Source of the DNA: an uncultured Blautia sp.
Lineage (GTDB): Bacteria > Bacillota > Clostridia > Lachnospirales > Lachnospiraceae
DNA length: 13,112 bases
Assembly (NCBI GenBank): GCA_934402155.1
Contig: CAKRTP010000048.1
Location: 1 to 13,112 of the forward strand
Direction of reading: 5' to 3'
Positions 1-7,590 of this stretch are shown here, piece by piece (positions within the stretch are counted from its first letter, which is position 1; each line of letters begins with the position of its first letter). Position numbers and translations under genes: made by a program. Under the pieces are notes generated by a model, which did not search any database, was not told the DNA's origin, and was given only the letters and a program-made list of their open reading frames with translations.

Positions 1-380
1 GATTTGTTCAGCGTATTCTGCATATCCAGTTTCCCAGATCTTGTATTCAGTTCCGCTTTTTTCTTTTCCCTCTCAAGATCTTTCCTGTCAAAAGCCACCA
101 GTTCTGTGCCGGCTTTGACGGTATCGCCTTCCTTGAAATCGACTTTATCTACTCTCGCATTCACCGGTGAAAAATATGTCCTGGATTCCTCACTTACAAC
201 TGTTCCGCTGGCCTCCACGGTCTGCTGAACATCACCGATCTCAGCCGTTACAACCTCAACCTGCGGAATCACTTCCTCGCCCGATGACATCTTTCCAAAA
301 ACAGATACACCTCCTGCCGCCACAACAACAAGCACACCTGCACCAATCAGCAGTTTCTTTCTAGATTTTTTCTTCTTCAC
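1..380 (-). CDS. HlyD/RND-type membrane-fusion (efflux adaptor) protein, N-terminal part
   Basis: The 126 codons visible are the N-terminus; the gene continues beyond the left edge. The product starts with a basic stretch (KKKKSRKK), then one membrane segment at about residues 10-29 (signal anchor). Residues 40-60 form the usual beta-strand entry, and residues 70-98 (SPVNARVDKV, then EGDTVKAGTELVAFD) look like the first half of a biotinyl/lipoyl-like domain. A charged, probably coiled-coil segment follows from residue 99. Adaptors of this type join an ABC permease to export substrates or peptides in Gram-positives; the substrate cannot be read here. The start is GTG at 380, overlapping the TGA of the upstream ATPase gene (GTGA). 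An AGGAGG at 388-393 lies 7 nt upstream, inside the ATPase coding region. This implies translational coupling. A permease gene probably follows outside the window (inference). Confidence 0.85.
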   Translation of the reverse strand, partial: MKKKKSRKKLLIGAGVLVVVAAGGVSVFGKMSSGEEVIPQVEVVTAEIGDVQQTVEASGTVVSEESRTYFSPVNARVDKVDFKEGDTVKAGTELVAFDRKDLEREKKKAELNTRSGKLDMQNTLNK

Positions 381-1093
381 TCTTCTGCCTCCTGATCAAA
401 ATTCTCATTTATCGTATCAGACTCTATTTTTCCATCCATGATCCGGACCACTCGTCGTGCCTGCGCGGCAATTCCATTATCATGTGTGATCAGGATCACT
501 GTTCTTCCTGATTTGTGCATTTTCCTGAGAATTGCAAGAATCTCTCTGCTGGATGCAGAATCCAGATTTCCTGTCGGTTCATCCGCAAGGATCACCGGCG
601 GCTGTGCAGCGATCGCTCTGGCTATCGCCACCCTCTGCTGCTGTCCGCCGGACATTTCACTCGGTTTATGATCCATACGTTTCTCAAGTCCAACCAGTTT
701 CAGGGAATCGACCGCAAGCTGATGTCTTGTTTTCTTGTCAACACCTCTGTAGATCAGTGGAAGCTCCACGTTTTCTATCGCATTCAGGTTTGGAATCAGA
801 TTAAATCCCTGAAAGATAAAACCTATCTCCCGATTCCTGACTTCAGAAAGTTCATTGTCCGTCATTTCGGATACATCTGTCCCATTCAGATAATATCTGC
901 CGGATGTCGGAACATCCAGACAGCCAAGCATGTTCATAAATGTAGATTTACCTGAACCAGACTGACCGATGATCGCCACCAGCTCACCCTTTTTGATCTC
1001 CAGGCTCACATGATCCAGAGCTCGCACTTCGTTTTCTCCGGGATTATAAATTTTGCATAAGTCCTCTACTTTGATCAGAATATCATTATCCAT
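377..1093 (-). CDS. ABC transporter ATP-binding protein, MacB/LolD-type
   Basis: This 238-residue protein is a complete single nucleotide-binding domain. Walker A is GQSGSGKST (43-51), the Q-loop glutamine is Q95, the signature is MSGGQQQR (147-154), Walker B is VILADE (167-172) followed by the family-typical PTGNLDS, and the switch histidine is H204. The opening, with an Asn-Pro-Gly-Glu run before the first strand, is typical of the MacB/LolD/FtsE-like (3.A.1.122/125) subfamily, which powers mechanotransmission-type exporters rather than importers. The ATG at 1093 has AGAGGAG about 5 nt upstream. The last codons overlap the GTG start of the adaptor gene, so the two are one operon. The 83-bp gap to the upstream aminopeptidase shows no clear promoter or terminator, only a 5-bp GGCTC/GAGCC stem at 1111-1125, so read-through is possible. 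The substrate is unknown. Confidence 0.93.
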   Translation of the reverse strand: MDNDILIKVEDLCKIYNPGENEVRALDHVSLEIKKGELVAIIGQSGSGKSTFMNMLGCLDVPTSGRYYLNGTDVSEMTDNELSEVRNREIGFIFQGFNLIPNLNAIENVELPLIYRGVDKKTRHQLAVDSLKLVGLEKRMDHKPSEMSGGQQQRVAIARAIAAQPPVILADEPTGNLDSASSREILAILRKMHKSGRTVILITHDNGIAAQARRVVRIMDGKIESDTINENFDQEAEE

Positions 1094-1176
1094 AAAATCT
1101 CCTCTGTTGTGGCTCTTCTTGAGCCTGTTGTCGTGTGCTGTTCCGTCTGTTTCCGATCCCCCGGTTTTCTGTTCAG

Positions 1177-2568
1177 TTACGCATCAAGCAAAAATGCCTT
1201 ATATGCTTTCTTTGCTTCATAAATATCTGCTTTGCTTGTTACCTCCCACGGAGCATGCATGCTGAGCACAGATACACCGCTGTCGATCACGTTCATTCCG
1301 TAAAGAGCTGCGATATATGCGATGGTTCCGCCGCCGCCAACATCAACCTTGCCAAGTTCCGCTGTCTGGAATGCAACCTGATTGTCATCAAAGATTTTGC
1401 GGACTTTTGCCACATATTCTGCATTTGCATCATTGGAACCGGATTTTCCTCTTGCTCCTGTAAATTTATTCAGTACGATACCTCTTCCAAGATATGCTGA
1501 ATTCTTTTTCTCAAAACATTCTCCATAAGCCGGATCATATCCTGCACTTACATCAGAGGAAAGCATACTGCAGTTGCGAAGAGTTCTTCTGAGTACCAGG
1601 TCTGAATAACATCCCATACCCTCAAGAAGTTCTGCCACTGTATTCTCAAAGAATCTGGACTGCATTCCGGTCGCTCCGACACTTCCGATCTCTTCCTTAT
1701 CTGTCAGCAGACAGCAGCTTGTGCGTTTCGGTGCTTCCATTTCCATCATTGCCACAAAGGAGGTATAAGCGCAGACACGGTCATCCTGTCCGTAAGCTGC
1801 TACCATACTTCTGTCAAGTCCGCAGTCACGTGCCTTTCCTGCCGGAACAATCTCCAGTTCTGCTGAAAGGAAATCTTCTTCCTCTACATCGTATTTCTCT
1901 TTGAGGATGCGAAGGACGTTGGATTTCACTGCTTCTTTCTGCTTCTCATCTGTGCTCTCACTGAGCGGTCTGCTTCCGATCAGAATGTCAAGGTTTTCTC
2001 CCTCGATAACCTCTGCAGCTTTTTTCTGCAGCTGTTTGCCTGCAAGATGGATCAGAAGGTCTGTGATGTATACGATCGGATCATTTTCATCTTCACCGAT
2101 AACCACATCAACTACGCTTCCGTCTTTTTTGACGATCACACCATGGATCGCAAGTGGAATTGCCACCCACTGGTATTTCTTGACACCTCCGTAGTAATGA
2201 GTATCAAGATATGCCAGATCTGTATCTTCATATAAAGGATTCTGCTTCACATCAAGACGTGGAGAATCAATATGTGCACCCAGAATATTCATACCTTTTT
2301 CTAACGGCTCCTGGCCTACATGGAACAGAGCCATGATCTTCTTCATACCAACTGCATATACTTTGTCACCTGGCTGAATCTTCTCTCCTGCTGCCAGCTT
2401 TGTCTCAAGATTTACATAACCATTGGCTTCTGCCTCTCTGACAAGCTCTGTTACACATTCACGTTCCGTCTTGCCTGCATCCAGGAATGCACGGTAATCC
2501 TTCGCGAGTTTCTCCATTGCTGTTTCATCTGCTTCCCCGTAGGAAAGCCATGCGTTCTTTCTTTCCAT
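1177..2568 (-). CDS. M18-family zinc aminopeptidase
   Basis: This cytosolic metallopeptidase removes N-terminal residues from peptides. M18 enzymes form large tetrahedral dodecamers with two metals per active site. In the 463-residue product the metal and catalytic motifs are in the expected order: AHIDSPRLD with H99 and D101, QDDRV with D262/D263, DKEEIGSVG with E292/E293, SSDVSAG with D339, and SMHAPWE with H438. Length fits the bacterial M18 group (about 450-470). The open frame extends upstream to an ATG at 2640. I chose the ATG at 2568 because it has AAGGTGG 9 nt upstream and the extra 24 residues look like untranslated leader. The gene is alone on its strand up to the divergent ATPase gene. 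It may be read together with the ABC genes downstream. I am confident of the family; the residue preference (acidic or neutral) is not visible. Confidence 0.93.
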   Translation of the reverse strand: MERKNAWLSYGEADETAMEKLAKDYRAFLDAGKTERECVTELVREAEANGYVNLETKLAAGEKIQPGDKVYAVGMKKIMALFHVGQEPLEKGMNILGAHIDSPRLDVKQNPLYEDTDLAYLDTHYYGGVKKYQWVAIPLAIHGVIVKKDGSVVDVVIGEDENDPIVYITDLLIHLAGKQLQKKAAEVIEGENLDILIGSRPLSESTDEKQKEAVKSNVLRILKEKYDVEEEDFLSAELEIVPAGKARDCGLDRSMVAAYGQDDRVCAYTSFVAMMEMEAPKRTSCCLLTDKEEIGSVGATGMQSRFFENTVAELLEGMGCYSDLVLRRTLRNCSMLSSDVSAGYDPAYGECFEKKNSAYLGRGIVLNKFTGARGKSGSNDANAEYVAKVRKIFDDNQVAFQTAELGKVDVGGGGTIAYIAALYGMNVIDSGVSVLSMHAPWEVTSKADIYEAKKAYKAFLLDA

Positions 2569-2599
2569 TATATATAACCACCTTTCGATTAATTGTTTA

Positions 2600-2617
2600 C
2601 TGTATCTCCGGATACAG
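2600..2617 (-). other. Stem-loop in the aminopeptidase 5' UTR
   Basis: CTGTATC at 2600-2606 and GATACAG at 2611-2617 form a perfect 7-bp stem with a four-base loop. On the minus strand it lies about 20-25 nt upstream of the AAGGTGG ribosome site and just downstream of the probable transcription start. It could protect the mRNA 5' end or be an operator. Function is not known. Confidence 0.5.
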
Positions 2618-2628
2618 ATATCTTCCCC

Positions 2629-2657
2629 ATTATAGAACAAACTTCTGTATATTTCTA
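2629..2657 (-). promoter_or_regulatory. Putative promoter of the aminopeptidase gene
   Basis: A perfect TATAAT -10 box on the minus strand occupies 2629-2634. The matching -35 position (TAGAAA, 2652-2657, 17-nt spacer) is a poor match, so the call rests mainly on the -10 box and on its position 60 bp upstream of the chosen start. Confidence 0.45.
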
Positions 2658-2690
2658 CAATCCTCGCAATTCTTAATCAAAAAATAAGAA

Positions 2691-2810
2691 GTACCTGTGA
2701 ACAGTTGCAAGTGCATTACTTATTCCTCATTTTTTACAGTTTTTTCTTGAAAAATTCCTGTATGTCATTACAATAAAATTATTATAACTGTTCAGTACCC
2801 TCACAGGTAC
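2691..2810. repeat. Inverted pair of dispersed palindromic repeat units
   Basis: The left unit (2691-2706) reads GTACCTGTGAACAGTT. Its reverse complement recurs at 2786-2810 as AACTGTTCA, then an extra nine bases, then CAGGTAC. The pair encloses about 80 bp of AT-rich DNA that carries the plus-strand promoter. The right unit shares an 18-base stretch (starting TAACTGTTCAG, 2785) with the unit at 7451, so this is a member of a family present elsewhere in the window and not a local accident. Confidence 0.6.
2747..2774 (+). promoter_or_regulatory. Putative promoter of the ABC-class ATPase gene
   Basis: TTGAAA (2747-2752) and TACAAT (2769-2774) are separated by 16 nt. Transcription would start near 2781, so the palindromic repeat at 2785-2810 would lie at the very 5' end of the mRNA, about 30 nt before the start codon. 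Confidence 0.5.
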
Positions 2811-2840
2811 AAATTATTATCTTATCTATGGAGGTCCTCT

Positions 2841-4553
2841 ATGCAGCAATCCACCGATCTGCAGAATCTTTTGCATTCTGTCCACAAAAAAAGTTATCCT
2901 GCCTACAAATCTCTGAAAGGCAGCTATCAGTTTCATAATTATATTCTCTCCATCGATCATGTGCAGGGAGATCCGTTTGCCTCTCCTTCTCATATCAGTA
3001 TCCGGGTCTCGCACAAAACAGCCGGTTTTCCGAGAGAATATTATAAAGATTCTGTCACCAATATGACCCTTGCCGATTATCTCACCAGACAGTTCGAGAA
3101 ACAGATCACCCACTATACCTTCCGTGCAAAAGGCTCCGGCAAAAGCGGACTGATCTCTGTAAGTCACTGCGGGCAGGAAGTTCTCAGGCGTACCGCCTGT
3201 GAGATCACAGAAAAGGAAATCATCGCCCGTTTCTTTATCGGATTTCCGGCAAATGGAAGAACGATCAATGCCACTGAACTGGAAAAAATCCTCTTTGAGT
3301 TTCTTCCGGTCTGTATACAAAAAGCCTTTTTCTACAAAAATACAAACCATAAGGAACTGGAAGATGCTATTTTTCTTGCTGAAGATCAGAACTATATCCG
3401 AAGCCAGCTCTCTGCCGGAAATCTTGTCGCTTTCGTCGCTGACGGTTCTGTGCTTCCGAGAGAGAGCGGGATTTCTTCCCGGCCAATGAAAGATTCCGTT
3501 CCTTTTATTTCCCCGGAATCTCTGCGTGTTACCATGACTCTCCCACATAAGGGTGAGATCTCCGGTATGGGAATCCCACGCGGCATTACCCTGATTGTGG
3601 GCGGCGGCTACCATGGCAAATCTACGCTTCTGAATGCTCTAGAACTCGGTGTATACAATCATATTTCCGGTGACGGCCGTGAATATGTCATCGCAGACGA
3701 TACCGCACTGAAACTTCGTTCCGAAGACGGACGTTTTATTAAGGATGTAGATATCTCTCTGTTCATCAATGATCTTCCAAACAAAAAAGACACTCGTTGT
3801 TTTTCTACAGAAGATGCCAGTGGCAGCACATCTCAGGCGGCCGGTATCGTAGAGGGAATGGAGGCCGGAAGCAGAGTTTTCCTGCTGGACGAAGATACTT
3901 CTGCCACAAATTTCATGGTACGTGATACTTTCATGCAGGAAGTAATATCCAGAGAACAGGAACCGATCACCCCATTTCTCGAACGTGCCGAAGATCTCTA
4001 TAAAAAAGCTGGAATATCCACAATTCTCGTAGCCGGAAGCTCCGGAGCATTTTTCCACATTGCAGACACGATTATCCAGATGGATTCCTATCATCCTGTG
4101 GATATCTCCGAAAAAGTCAGAGCATTATGTGGAAAATATCCCCTGAATCCTGTCAAAGCATCAGCGTTTGCCTTTCCGGTGAGTCATCGCATCATGAAAA
4201 AGCAGGCTCCTTCCATCCGCTCACACGGAAGAAACGCCGGCCGCCCGGAACAGCTCAAAATAAAAGTACATGGAAAAGATGGATTCCTGATCGGAAAACA
4301 GGATGTAGATCTCCGCTACGTGGAACAGCTGATTGATCCGGAGCAGACAGCAGCACTTGGGCTGCTTCTCAGATTCGCCCTCGAAAAGCTTGCCGATGAC
4401 CACCGTACTGTCACAGACATCATTGAAGTTCTTTCCGGACAGCTTGAGCAGCATGGTCTCTCCTTCCTGTCCGGAGGTTCTTATATTTCCTGTGGATATG
4501 CCCTTCCAAGGATTCAGGAAATCTATTCCTGCTTTAATCGCTATCGAAGATAA
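2841..4553 (+). CDS. ABC-class P-loop ATPase of unknown function (PF09818-like)
   Basis: This 570-residue soluble protein has no membrane segments. It matches the 'predicted ATPase of the ABC class' family by its unusual motifs: Walker A GGGYHGKST (254-262), an atypical signature region ASGSTSQAA (326-334) in place of LSGGQ, and Walker B VFLLDEDTSA (346-355, D350/E351). The N-terminal 240 residues are family-specific. The C-terminal part after about 450 holds a basic patch (SHGRNAGRP) and an alpha-helical segment. Family members are soluble, are not coupled to permeases and have no firmly established role to my knowledge; nucleic-acid interaction is a guess from the basic patch. The ATG at 2841 has GGAGG at 2830-2834, 6 nt upstream. 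The gene is monocistronic: its own promoter candidate lies upstream and a strong hairpin starts 10 nt after the stop. Confidence 0.85.
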   Translation: MQQSTDLQNLLHSVHKKSYPAYKSLKGSYQFHNYILSIDHVQGDPFASPSHISIRVSHKTAGFPREYYKDSVTNMTLADYLTRQFEKQITHYTFRAKGSGKSGLISVSHCGQEVLRRTACEITEKEIIARFFIGFPANGRTINATELEKILFEFLPVCIQKAFFYKNTNHKELEDAIFLAEDQNYIRSQLSAGNLVAFVADGSVLPRESGISSRPMKDSVPFISPESLRVTMTLPHKGEISGMGIPRGITLIVGGGYHGKSTLLNALELGVYNHISGDGREYVIADDTALKLRSEDGRFIKDVDISLFINDLPNKKDTRCFSTEDASGSTSQAAGIVEGMEAGSRVFLLDEDTSATNFMVRDTFMQEVISREQEPITPFLERAEDLYKKAGISTILVAGSSGAFFHIADTIIQMDSYHPVDISEKVRALCGKYPLNPVKASAFAFPVSHRIMKKQAPSIRSHGRNAGRPEQLKIKVHGKDGFLIGKQDVDLRYVEQLIDPEQTAALGLLLRFALEKLADDHRTVTDIIEVLSGQLEQHGLSFLSGGSYISCGYALPRIQEIYSCFNRYRR

Positions 4554-4562
4554 TAAAACGGA

Positions 4563-4625
4563 AAACTGCCGCCAGCCCGACGATCTTGCCAGGTGGCGGC
4601 AGTTTAAAGTTCTGTTTTATTTTTA
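4563..4625 (+). terminator. Intrinsic terminator of the ATPase gene, possibly bidirectional
   Basis: A perfect 12-bp stem pairs AAACTGCCGCCA (4563-4574) with TGGCGGCAGTTT (4594-4605). T-rich sequence follows (TTCTGTTTTATTTTT, ending at 4624). An outer AATAAAAC/GTTTTATT pair can extend it. The other strand also has T-rich sequence after the stem, and no other terminator is visible after metI, so it may also end the met operon transcript coming the other way. Confidence 0.85.
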
Positions 4626-4630
4626 GGGAA

Positions 4631-4702
4631 AGGAAAGAGTTCCGGCAACTCTCCCGGCATTGAAGTGTTGCCGAAGGTCTTAAAAGGCTTTTCCTTTAAG
4701 AC
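4631..4702. other. Structured non-coding segment between convergent genes
   Basis: The 230 bp between the ATPase stop and the metI stop contain no gene. Besides the terminator, two further stems are seen. CGGCAAC (4643-4649) pairs with GTTGCCG (4667-4673). GTCTTAA (4677-4683) pairs with TTAAGAC (4696-4702), with an inner AGG/CCT. Neither is followed by a T-tract, so these are not terminators. The rest, 4703-4784, is very AT-rich with no recognisable feature. The segment could be the metI 3' UTR, a small RNA or a repeat; I do not recognise it. Confidence 0.35.
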
Positions 4703-4784
4703 AATTACATCTTACAATATAAATGTGAGGAGTTTTTGTCTTTTTTCTAATAAAATTATAAAATTTATAAAATAATTATATCTT

Positions 4785-5447
4785 TCAGGCTTTTCTTTTG
4801 TCTAATTTTCTGGAAAGCATCATTCCAATTCCCTGAAGAATCTGTACCAGCACGACAAGGATCACGATCGTAACCAGCATAATGTCTGTCTGATAGCGGT
4901 AATATCCATAGCGGATCGCGATATCACCGAGACCTCCTCCTCCAACGGTACCTGCCATGGCAGAATATCCGAGGATGGTTCCTACTGCGATGGTCACTCC
5001 TACAAGAAGAGAAGTTCTTGCCTCTGCGAGAAGAACTTTCCAGATGATCGTTGCTGTTCCTGCTCCCATACTGACAGCAGCTTCGATCACACCTGGTTCC
5101 ACCTCCTTGAGAGAAGACTCTACCATACGTGCAATAAACGGAGCGGCTGCGATCACAAGCGGAACAATCGTCGCACTGGAACCATAGCTCTGTCCTACGA
5201 TCAGCTTGGTGAGCGGAATCACCAGGATCAGAAGGATCAGAAACGGTATACTTCGAAGAATATTCACAATAACATCCAGGATTTTATAGAGAGGGGCATT
5301 TGGACGAATTCCCTCTTTGTCTGTAACTGCCAGAAGAATTCCAAGAGGAAGACCCAGAACATATCCGAAGAATGTAGATACCAGAGTCATATACAGAGTG
5401 TCTCTTGTGCCTTCCAGCAGCATCATAATTGTCTGATCATCCCACAT
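4785..5447 (-). CDS. metI: Methionine ABC transporter permease MetI
   Basis: This 220-residue integral membrane protein is the permease of the MetNIQ methionine importer. The sequence follows E. coli MetI closely from memory: an N-terminal LLEGTRDTLYMTLVSTFFG helix, RSIPFLILL, then IVPLVIAAAPFIARMVESSL. The coupling helix, EPGVIEAAVSMGA, contacts the ATPase, and a glycine-rich GYSAMAGTVGGGGLGDIAIRYGY segment follows. Five membrane helices are expected and the length is that of the family (217-220). The start at 5447 overlaps the end of metN by 11 nt, so translation is coupled; AAGGA lies close upstream within metN. It is the last gene of the operon; no intrinsic terminator immediately follows its TGA. 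Confidence 0.96.
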   Translation of the reverse strand: MWDDQTIMMLLEGTRDTLYMTLVSTFFGYVLGLPLGILLAVTDKEGIRPNAPLYKILDVIVNILRSIPFLILLILVIPLTKLIVGQSYGSSATIVPLVIAAAPFIARMVESSLKEVEPGVIEAAVSMGAGTATIIWKVLLAEARTSLLVGVTIAVGTILGYSAMAGTVGGGGLGDIAIRYGYYRYQTDIMLVTIVILVVLVQILQGIGMMLSRKLDKRKA

Positions 5448-6447
5448 CTTCCTTCAACTCCTCTACTCCCATATTGATTTCTTTCAGGTACTGGATCATC
5501 TTATCTGCCACTTCCGTAAGTTCCGGAAGCTGCAAGATCATTTCGCCCTGTGCCTGTCCATTGATATTCTTTGTATCTGCAAACAGAATATTGACAGGCG
5601 TTCTGTATGTCAGAACCAGATTTGCGATCACAGGTTCAAAAGAGGATTTCTCCTGGAAGGTCACACGGATCAGACGTTTGCCTTTCATTTCCTGAATCTG
5701 GGTTCTTCCACTGAATACCAGCTTTCTGGCTTCATCTGTCTTTGGATTTCGGAACAGTTCCTCCACCGTTCCCGTTTCTACCAGAGAACCTCTCTCCAGA
5801 ACTGCTACCTTGTCGCAGATTTCCTGCACAACGCTCATCTCATGTGTAATAACAACAACTGTGATTCCATAATCTCTGTTGATCTCTTTGATCAGTTCCA
5901 GGATTGCCTTGGTTGTCTGAGGATCCAGTGCACTGGTCGCCTCATCACAAAGAAGGATCTGCGGATCACTTGCCAGTACTCTGGCAATCGCCACCCTCTG
6001 CTTCTGACCTCCGGAAAGCTGGGACGGATAAGAAAGAGCTTTCTCCTCAAGTCCTACAATCCTAAGATATTCCAGAGCTTTTTTGCGGGCTTCTGCTTTC
6101 CTGATTCCGGCAATCTCCATCGGAAAACAGACATTATCCAGTGCTGTTCTCTGCATAAGCAGATTAAAATGCTGAAAAATCATTCCGATCTTCTGACGCT
6201 CTTTACGGAGCTCTTTTTCTGAGAGCTCCGTAAGATTTTTGCCGTTAACTTTTACTGTTCCTGATGTTGGTCTTTCCAAAAGGTTCAGACATCGCACCAG
6301 TGTACTTTTGCCTGCACCGGAGAGACCGATGATTCCAAAGATCTCTCCCTTTTCGATAGAAAAACTGATGTTTTTGGCTGCCTCTACAGTTCCGCCCTTG
6401 GTTTCAAAGCGCTTGCAGAGGTTTTCAACCTGTATCATCGGTTCCAT
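5437..6447 (-). CDS. metN: Methionine ABC transporter ATP-binding protein MetN
   Basis: This 336-residue ATPase drives methionine uptake through MetI. The motifs are Walker A GLSGAGKST (41-49), Q-loop Q92, signature LSGGQKQR (144-151), Walker B ILLCDE (164-169) and switch H202. The C-terminal 75 residues (about 258-332, IRVTFQEKSS... through EINMGVEEL) match the NIL/ACT-like regulatory domain. In E. coli MetN that domain binds intracellular methionine and inhibits transport (trans-inhibition). The length agrees with E. coli MetN (343). I take the ATG at 6447 because GGGGGAAG lies about 10 nt upstream; a second in-frame Met at residue 4 is possible. metQ ends 42 bp upstream, and no promoter or terminator is seen in that gap. 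Confidence 0.97.
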   Translation of the reverse strand: MEPMIQVENLCKRFETKGGTVEAAKNISFSIEKGEIFGIIGLSGAGKSTLVRCLNLLERPTSGTVKVNGKNLTELSEKELRKERQKIGMIFQHFNLLMQRTALDNVCFPMEIAGIRKAEARKKALEYLRIVGLEEKALSYPSQLSGGQKQRVAIARVLASDPQILLCDEATSALDPQTTKAILELIKEINRDYGITVVVITHEMSVVQEICDKVAVLERGSLVETGTVEELFRNPKTDEARKLVFSGRTQIQEMKGKRLIRVTFQEKSSFEPVIANLVLTYRTPVNILFADTKNINGQAQGEMILQLPELTEVADKMIQYLKEINMGVEELKEDVG

Positions 6448-6489
6448 TTCATTTCTTCCCCCTGTCCCTTAAAAATACCTGAATTCCTG

Positions 6490-7404
6490 TTATTCTGCGT
6501 CAGTCTCTGCTGCTTCCGTTGTCTCAGCATCTGTATCAGCTGCTTCATCTGCAGCTTTTTCTGTGTCATCCGCTGAATCCTCGAACGGAACAACTGCTCC
6601 GTCGTATTTCTCATTGATGAAGTCTTTGATCTCATCAGATTTCAGAGTGTCTACCAGAGCTTTGATCGCTTCGCTGTCTTCGTTTCCTTCTTTGACTGCG
6701 ATTACGTTTACATAAGTTTTTGCTGCCTCGGAATCAGAAGTTTCGTGTGCGATGGAGTCATTGGATACGGAATATCCTGCCTGCAGTGCATAGTTACCGT
6801 TTAATACTACAAATGCAACTTCATCTTTGACACGGGAAACCTGTGCTGCTTCCAGCTCCTCGATCTTGATGTTCTTCGGGTTTTCTTCGATATCCTTGAC
6901 AGTTGCCTCAAGTCCTGCCCCGTCTTTCAAAGTGATCACACCGTTGTCCTGGAGAAGCAGAAGTGCTCTTGCTTCGTTTGTAGTATCGTTCGGAACTGCA
7001 ATCGTATCGCCATCTTCCAGATCATCAAGAGTTTCTTTTTTGCCAGGATAGATTCCAAATGGCTCATAGTGGATTCCACCTGCATTTACGAGGTGTGTTC
7101 CCTGCTCTTCGTTGAAGTTGTCAAGATACGGAATATGCTGGAAATAGTTCGCATCAAAATCTCCGCTCTCTACTACAAGGTTTGGCTGTACATAATCATC
7201 AAATACCGTAACTTCCAGATCCCATCCTTCTTTCTCGAGGATTGGTTTTGCTTCTTCCAGAATTTCTGCATGCGGTGTTGCGGAAGCTGCTACTTTGATG
7301 GTTCCTTTCTCTGCATCAGCGCTTACAAGAACGCCGTTTGCTGTAAGTGCTCCGATTGCCAGTGCTGCTGCAAGTGATACTGTGATAATTTTCTTTGTTT
7401 TCAT
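6490..7404 (-). CDS. metQ: Methionine-binding protein MetQ (NLPA family), without a lipobox
   Basis: This is the extracellular substrate-binding component of the methionine importer. Family marks are IKVAASATPHAEIL (36-49), ANYFQHIPYLD (85-95), the VPNDTTNEARALLLL segment (137-151) and LNGNYAL (201-207). Residues 1-30 form a signal peptide (KTKK, then a hydrophobic run) ending near VSADA. No cysteine is present anywhere, so lipid anchoring, usual for Gram-positive MetQ, is impossible; signal peptidase I cleavage is the likely alternative. The only Met is the initiator. The last 28 residues (277-304) are an Asp/Glu/Ala/Thr-rich tail not normal for the family. Start: ATG at 7404 with GAGAGGGA upstream. 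It is first in the operon, behind a long leader with a Met/Cys-rich peptide gene and a terminator. The ligand may be L-Met, its sulfoxide or D-Met; this cannot be told from the sequence. Confidence 0.95.
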   Translation of the reverse strand: MKTKKIITVSLAAALAIGALTANGVLVSADAEKGTIKVAASATPHAEILEEAKPILEKEGWDLEVTVFDDYVQPNLVVESGDFDANYFQHIPYLDNFNEEQGTHLVNAGGIHYEPFGIYPGKKETLDDLEDGDTIAVPNDTTNEARALLLLQDNGVITLKDGAGLEATVKDIEENPKNIKIEELEAAQVSRVKDEVAFVVLNGNYALQAGYSVSNDSIAHETSDSEAAKTYVNVIAVKEGNEDSEAIKALVDTLKSDEIKDFINEKYDGAVVPFEDSADDTEKAADEAADTDAETTEAAETDAE

Positions 7405-7449
7405 GATTTTTCCCTCTCTTATTCGCTTATATTTTAGTTTTCATTATTC

Positions 7450-7495
7450 GTAACTGTTCAGTACCCTCGCGGGATACTACCTTCTGAATAGTTAC
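7450..7495. repeat. Dispersed palindromic repeat unit in the metQ 5' UTR
   Basis: GTAACTGTTCAG (7450-7461) pairs over all 12 positions (one G-T) with CTGAATAGTTAC (7484-7495). The loop has an inner CCC/GGG. The first 18 bases after the G match the unit at 2785. It sits 46-91 nt upstream of the metQ start, after the attenuator. No T-tract follows on either strand that would make it a terminator. Confidence 0.65.
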
Positions 7496-7590
7496 CATTA
7501 TTTTTTCTTATTCAGTTGTAAATGACTTCCCGCATGAATGTGATTTGGATGATGTGAAGCAGTGACCTGCCCCGTAATATCTTATAAAGC

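Noticed and set aside
1111..1125. GGCTC/GAGCC stem between the aminopeptidase and ABC genes as a terminator
   Set aside because: It has only five pairs and no T-tract follows on the minus strand.
1169..1180. CTGTTCAGTTAC near the aminopeptidase stop as another repeat unit
   Set aside because: It lacks the second arm and overlaps coding sequence; a chance match to half of the motif is likely.
2569..2640. Longer aminopeptidase start at 2640
   Set aside because: The extra 24 residues include the probable -10 box and the 5' UTR stem-loop, and the ATG at 2640 has no ribosome site. The ATG at 2568 has AAGGTGG.
2826..3614. 262-codon minus-strand open frame opposite the ATPase gene
   Set aside because: It has no ribosome site and no recognisable domain, and it lies antisense to a gene with clear P-loop motifs, so it is a shadow frame.
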